Positions 5,927-8,268 of a stretch of 8,268 bases of DNA are shown piece after piece. The stretch is taken from contig QHXH01000167.1 of NCBI GenBank assembly GCA_003222855.1, forward strand, positions 633-8,900. The letters run 5' to 3'. Under the pieces are notes generated by a model, which was not told the origin of the DNA, searched no databases, and was given only the letters and a program-made list of their open reading frames with translations. This DNA comes from Acidobacteriota bacterium (GTDB taxonomy: Bacteria > Acidobacteriota > Blastocatellia > Pyrinomonadales > Pyrinomonadaceae). Both the position numbers and the translations under genes were made by a program. Within the stretch, counting starts at the first letter, position 1, and each line of letters opens with the position of its first letter.

Positions 5927-6514
5927 ATGCGAAAGATCATCGTTTATATCGCTACCAGCGCCGATGGATTTATCGCGCGCAAAGATGGCGCGGTTGATTG
6001 GCTGGATCGTCCGCGCCCCAGGGGCAATTACGGCATGGGTGAGTTTTGGAAGTCGATCGATACGATTCTATTCGGCCGAAAGACCTATGACTTTGTGGTG
6101 CAGTTCGTAAAGCAGGGCAAAAGCATTCCGAAGAGTAAGCACGAGCCGAAACACTATGTCTTCTCTCGGCGGCGGCCGCCGAAGAAAGTCCTTCCCGGTT
6201 TCGAATTCGCCAGTGAGCCGATTAAGGAATTTGTGCAGCGTCTTCGTTGCGAAAAAGGCAAAGACATCTGGATGATGGGAGGTGGCGGTTTGATCGGATC
6301 ATTCCTGGATGAAGGCGAGATTGACGAATTCATCATTCACGTGATTCCGACATTCATCGGTGAAGGCATTCCGCTCGTGGCGCCGCGACATCGCACGGTG
6401 CCGCTGAAATTATTGTCAGTGAAAAAGTTTTCTGACGGAGTTGTGAGGCTGCACTACGCGGTGTCAGAAGCCCAACCGTCAGGGAGGGTTGGCAGTCGTA
6501 AGCTGCGAGCATGA
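5927..6514 (+). CDS. RibD C-terminal/dihydrofolate reductase-like protein with repeat-derived tail
   Basis: 195 residues from ATG 5927; stop TGA 6512-6514. It belongs to the DHFR-like RibD_C superfamily of small reductases (YyaP/YwjB type): MRKIIVYIATSADGFIARKD at the start, TILFGRKTYD (47-55), HYVFSRR (76-82), IWMMGGGGLIGSFLDEGEID (114-133, the dinucleotide-binding glycine loop) and HVIPTFIGEGIPL (138-150). The fold normally ends around LHYAV (175-179), which matches this protein. Residues 180-195 (SEAQPSGRVGSRKLRA) are then encoded by the left end of a family-2 dispersed repeat, which also supplies the stop codon. NAD(P)H-dependent reductase activity is the family expectation, but most such proteins have no known substrate. 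It is cytoplasmic, with no signal peptide. No good ribosome site is seen. Confidence 0.88.
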   Translation: MRKIIVYIATSADGFIARKDGAVDWLDRPRPRGNYGMGEFWKSIDTILFGRKTYDFVVQFVKQGKSIPKSKHEPKHYVFSRRRPPKKVLPGFEFASEPIKEFVQRLRCEKGKDIWMMGGGGLIGSFLDEGEIDEFIIHVIPTFIGEGIPLVAPRHRTVPLKLLSVKKFSDGVVRLHYAVSEAQPSGRVGSRKLRA

Positions 6515-6693
6515 GCCGCATTGATTGTGTGCGCGTAGCAGTCTTCGTCCCGTAGGGACGCAATATTTATAGAACCCCTCCCTAATTAGTTTCGGGAGCC
6601 CGTTTACGGGCGACAGATTATCTCGCTCCTAAAGGAGCTGCGAGAGAAGAATGCGATCACGAATCTATAAACATTCCACCGCTACGCGGCTTA
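6463..6693 (+). repeat. Family-2 repeat, truncated copy A, overlapping two genes
   Basis: It aligns collinearly with 7557-7787: GTCAGAAGCCC start, AGTCGTAAG, GCATGAGCCG, CCGTAGGGACG, TTTATAGAA, GAGCCCGTTTACG, GCTCCTAAAGGAGCTG, CTATAAACATTCC and the final CGCGGCT. Internal hairpins are CGTCCC-GTA-GGGACG (6546-6560), GCCCG-TTTA-CGGGC (6598-6611), GCTCC-TAAA-GGAGC (6625-6638) and CCGC-TAC-GCGG (6679-6689). Compared with copy B it lacks the last ~75 bp and the right terminal inverted repeat. Its left end codes the tail of the reductase, and its right end carries the MBL start codon and first residues. Confidence 0.85.
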
Positions 6694-7556
6694 AGAAATC
6701 CACCATCACTGCGATTTTTCTTACCACCCTGTCTTTGCCGCTGATCGGCACCCGCAATTCATCGCTTGCCCAGGATCAATCACATCCAACCTACGAAGTC
6801 TACGCCTTGAGCTATGGCGTCTATCCGGACTTTCCCGTCTCCGCGCTGCTGGCAGGCGCAGACAAGACTCGCAAAATCGACTTGCAAATGATGATTTGGT
6901 TAATCAAAGGGCCGGGCGGCAAAAATATTCTGGTCGACACAGGCTGTTATCACGAGAACGTCGTGAAGGGAAAGGGAATTAGGAATCTCATCAAAGCTTC
7001 AGATGCAATAGCCAAGCTTGGGCTCTCAGCCGCGGATATTACGGACGTGATTATCACGCATATGCATTGGGATCACGCGGACGGCATGGACCTATTTCCC
7101 AATGCGAAGATTTGGATTCAAAAAGACGAATACAGTTATTACACCGGCGCCGCGTGGCAGGCGGGCGGAAAGTCCGGAGGCATCGAGCCGGATGACGTGC
7201 TGACACTCGTCAAACTGAACACCGCGCACAAGGTGAGCCTGGTCGATGGAGATGACCGCGAGATCATCGACGGCATTAAAGTCTACACCGGCGGACGGCA
7301 TACCTTTGCGTCACAATACGTCAGCGTTCGCACCGCGAGCGGCACTGTGGTGATCGCTTCGGACAACGTGTATCTTTACGAGAATCTGGAAAAGCACGCG
7401 CCAATCGCGCAGACTTTCGATGCTGAATCAAATCTCAAGGCCCAGGATCGAATGAAGCAGATTGCTTCGCGTCCTGATTTGATCGTGCCGGGACATGACC
7501 CGATGGTGTTTGTGAAGTTTCCGAAGCCCGGAAATGGTGTGGCGCGGATTCAATGA
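6651..7556 (+). CDS. Exported metallo-beta-lactamase-fold hydrolase, N-acyl homoserine lactonase-like
   Basis: 301 residues from ATG 6651; stop TGA 7554-7556. The N-terminus is a long signal peptide (RLKK at 13-16, hydrophobic core 17-33, likely cleavage SLA|QDQ after residue 40); I see no later ATG/GTG/TTG that would give a shorter one. The MBL metal sites are complete: HMHWDH (H137, H139, D141, H142), H217 in GGRHTF, D238 in IASDNVYLY, and H282 in VPGHDP. The Tyr after D238 resembles the conserved Tyr of AiiA-type lactonases. Family knowledge suggests a di-metal lactonase, possibly able to open acyl-homoserine lactones; substrate and quorum quenching are not shown. The first 14 or so residues and the start codon lie in a dispersed repeat. 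An AAGGAG (6632-6637) is 13 nt upstream and partly within a hairpin stem, so translation may be weak or structure-controlled. Confidence 0.88.
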   Translation: MRSRIYKHSTATRLKKSTITAIFLTTLSLPLIGTRNSSLAQDQSHPTYEVYALSYGVYPDFPVSALLAGADKTRKIDLQMMIWLIKGPGGKNILVDTGCYHENVVKGKGIRNLIKASDAIAKLGLSAADITDVIITHMHWDHADGMDLFPNAKIWIQKDEYSYYTGAAWQAGGKSGGIEPDDVLTLVKLNTAHKVSLVDGDDREIIDGIKVYTGGRHTFASQYVSVRTASGTVVIASDNVYLYENLEKHAPIAQTFDAESNLKAQDRMKQIASRPDLIVPGHDPMVFVKFPKPGNGVARIQ

Positions 7557-7866
7557 GGCAGAAGCCCGACCGTCAGGGAGGGCAACAGTCGTAAGTTGCA
7601 AGCATGAGCCGAATTGATTCCTTGGGCGCAGCCCGTTTTCGTTCCGTAGGGACGAGATGTTTATAGAAACTATTGCTCTAATTATTTCCTGAGCCCGTTT
7701 ACGAGCGGCATGACACGCCGCTCCTAAAGGAGCTGCCAACAATTTTTCGATCGCGGTGCTATAAACATTCCGCCGCTAACGCGGCTAATCGGCGGGCCCG
7801 TCGTCTTTAAAATCCGGAGTCGACTGATTTCCGCGTTGCCCTCCCTCACGGTCGGGCTTCTGACAC
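7557..7866. repeat. Family-2 repeat, full copy B: MITE-like element with terminal inverted repeats
   Basis: The ends 7559-7585 and 7836-7862 are inverted copies matching at 26 of 27 positions (CAGAAGCCCGACCGT...). Nested inside are GCAAC/GTTGC (7582-7586, 7595-7599), a perfect ATGTTTATAG/CTATAAACAT pair (7657-7666, 7759-7768), GCTCC-TAAA-GGAGC (7720-7733) and GCCGC-TAAC-GCGGC (7772-7785). No open frame of interest is present, so it is non-autonomous. It fills the whole gap between two convergent genes: it begins right after the MBL stop and ends right before the yidC stop. No target-site duplication is obvious. A role as a two-way terminator or structured RNA is possible. Confidence 0.85.
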
Positions 7867-8268
7867 TCAAGCCTCCGCCGCACTCAATTTCTTCGGCGGT
7901 TTTTTCTTCGCAGCTTTCTCGTCAGGCGGCGGGGTTTCTTCCTTCGTCAGCTTATTGATCATGAACTGCTGAATGAAGCCGACGATGTTGCCGACCAGCC
8001 AGTAAAGCAATAGCCCCGCCGGCGCGCTCCACAAAATGTAAAGCATGAAGAGCGGCATGCCGACCGCCATCATTTTTCGTTGCAGCGGATCGGCCGAGGG
8101 CTGCGGCGTAAGCAACTGCAAAACGATCATCGAGCCGGCAAAGAGAATCGGCAGGACGCGCAGGAAATAAAGGAAATAAGGTTCCGGTCCTGACAGATCG
8201 GGGATCCACAGGAACGACGCCTGGCGAAAATCGATCGAGATCGTAATCGCGCTGTAGAGCGCAAACAG
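7867..8268 (-). CDS. yidC: Membrane protein insertase YidC, C-terminal part (5' end outside window)
   Basis: The minus-strand frame is open to the window edge and ends at TGA 7867-7869; 133 codons are seen. The fragment begins LFALYSAITISIDFRQASFL, followed by WIPDLSGPEPYF, the hallmark of the YidC/Oxa1 insertase core (RQAPFLWIPDLS type). Two or more membrane segments follow (YFLRVLPILFAGSMIVLQLL; MPLFMLYILWSAPAGLLLYW), then LVGNIVGFIQQFMINK, the usual end of the domain. The tail (about 108-133) is charged and Lys/Pro-rich (KAAKKKPPKKLSAAEA), fitting a cytoplasmic ribosome-facing end. YidC inserts and folds inner-membrane proteins alone or with SecYEG. The upstream partners often found with it (rnpA, rpmH, yidD) would lie beyond the right edge. 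An ATG at 8128-8130 is internal and not the start. Confidence 0.95.
   Translation of the reverse strand: MFALYSAITISIDFRQASFLWIPDLSGPEPYFLYFLRVLPILFAGSMIVLQLLTPQPSADPLQRKMMAVGMPLFMLYILWSAPAGLLLYWLVGNIVGFIQQFMINKLTKEETPPPDEKAAKKKPPKKLSAAEA

Noticed and set aside
6546..6638. Riboswitch or attenuator upstream of the MBL gene
   Set aside because: The hairpins are part of a repeat also found after the gene (7557-7866), and no known aptamer pattern is seen.
7557..7866. Insertion sequence with transposase
   Set aside because: No open frame for a transposase is present in the element; only the inverted ends and hairpins are visible.

Overview
The window looks like chromosomal DNA of moderate to high GC content from a soil-type Gram-negative bacterium. 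My best guess is Acidobacteriota, near Blastocatellia/Pyrinomonadaceae. This is an inference from three things: many exported single-domain proteins (DUF3471 serine hydrolase, DUF3224, PPC-like, exported lactonase-like MBL), DinB-type enzymes, and a dense load of short palindromic dispersed repeats. No rRNA or phylogenetic marker is complete here; only the last 133 codons of yidC are present.

Layout. (1) 1-2203, plus strand: the 3' end of a class-C beta-lactamase-like serine hydrolase with a DUF3471 tail, then an exported lipocalin-like/DUF3224 fusion, then a CusF-like copper-binding lipoprotein that overlaps the fusion gene. (2) 2305-2835, minus strand: a small exported protein of unknown function, convergent with the above, followed by a spacer of about 370 bp with no gene that ends in a 70-bp imperfect palindrome. 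(3) 3203-7556, plus strand: a DinB-family enzyme, an exported M20 metallopeptidase, a small exported PPC-like protein, a RibD-C/DHFR-like reductase, and an exported metallo-beta-lactamase-fold protein of the N-acyl homoserine lactonase type. (4) 7557-7866: a MITE-like repeat element with 27-bp terminal inverted repeats, between convergent genes. (5) 7867-8268, minus strand: the C-terminal part of the membrane insertase YidC.

The genes do not form an obvious pathway. Most encode envelope or exported proteins, and the plus-strand genes are separated by repeats rather than packed as one operon.

The most notable structure is the repeats and how they enter genes. Family 1 (core CCGCGGAT...ATCCGCG) occurs as two inverted pairs. 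In both, the right arm is translated in the same frame as NPRKSAFICG and forms the front of the signal peptide of two unrelated proteins (M20 peptidase and PPC-like protein). Family 2 (ends CAGAAGCCCG, with internal hairpins) has a complete copy after the MBL gene. A truncated copy before that gene supplies the last 16 codons and stop of the reductase, and the start codon and first residues of the MBL protein. A minimal palindromic form lies upstream of dinB. The candidate undescribed phenomenon is therefore small non-autonomous palindromic elements acting as sources of start regions, signal-peptide starts and gene ends. I see no defence system, CRISPR array, prophage, tRNA or rRNA.
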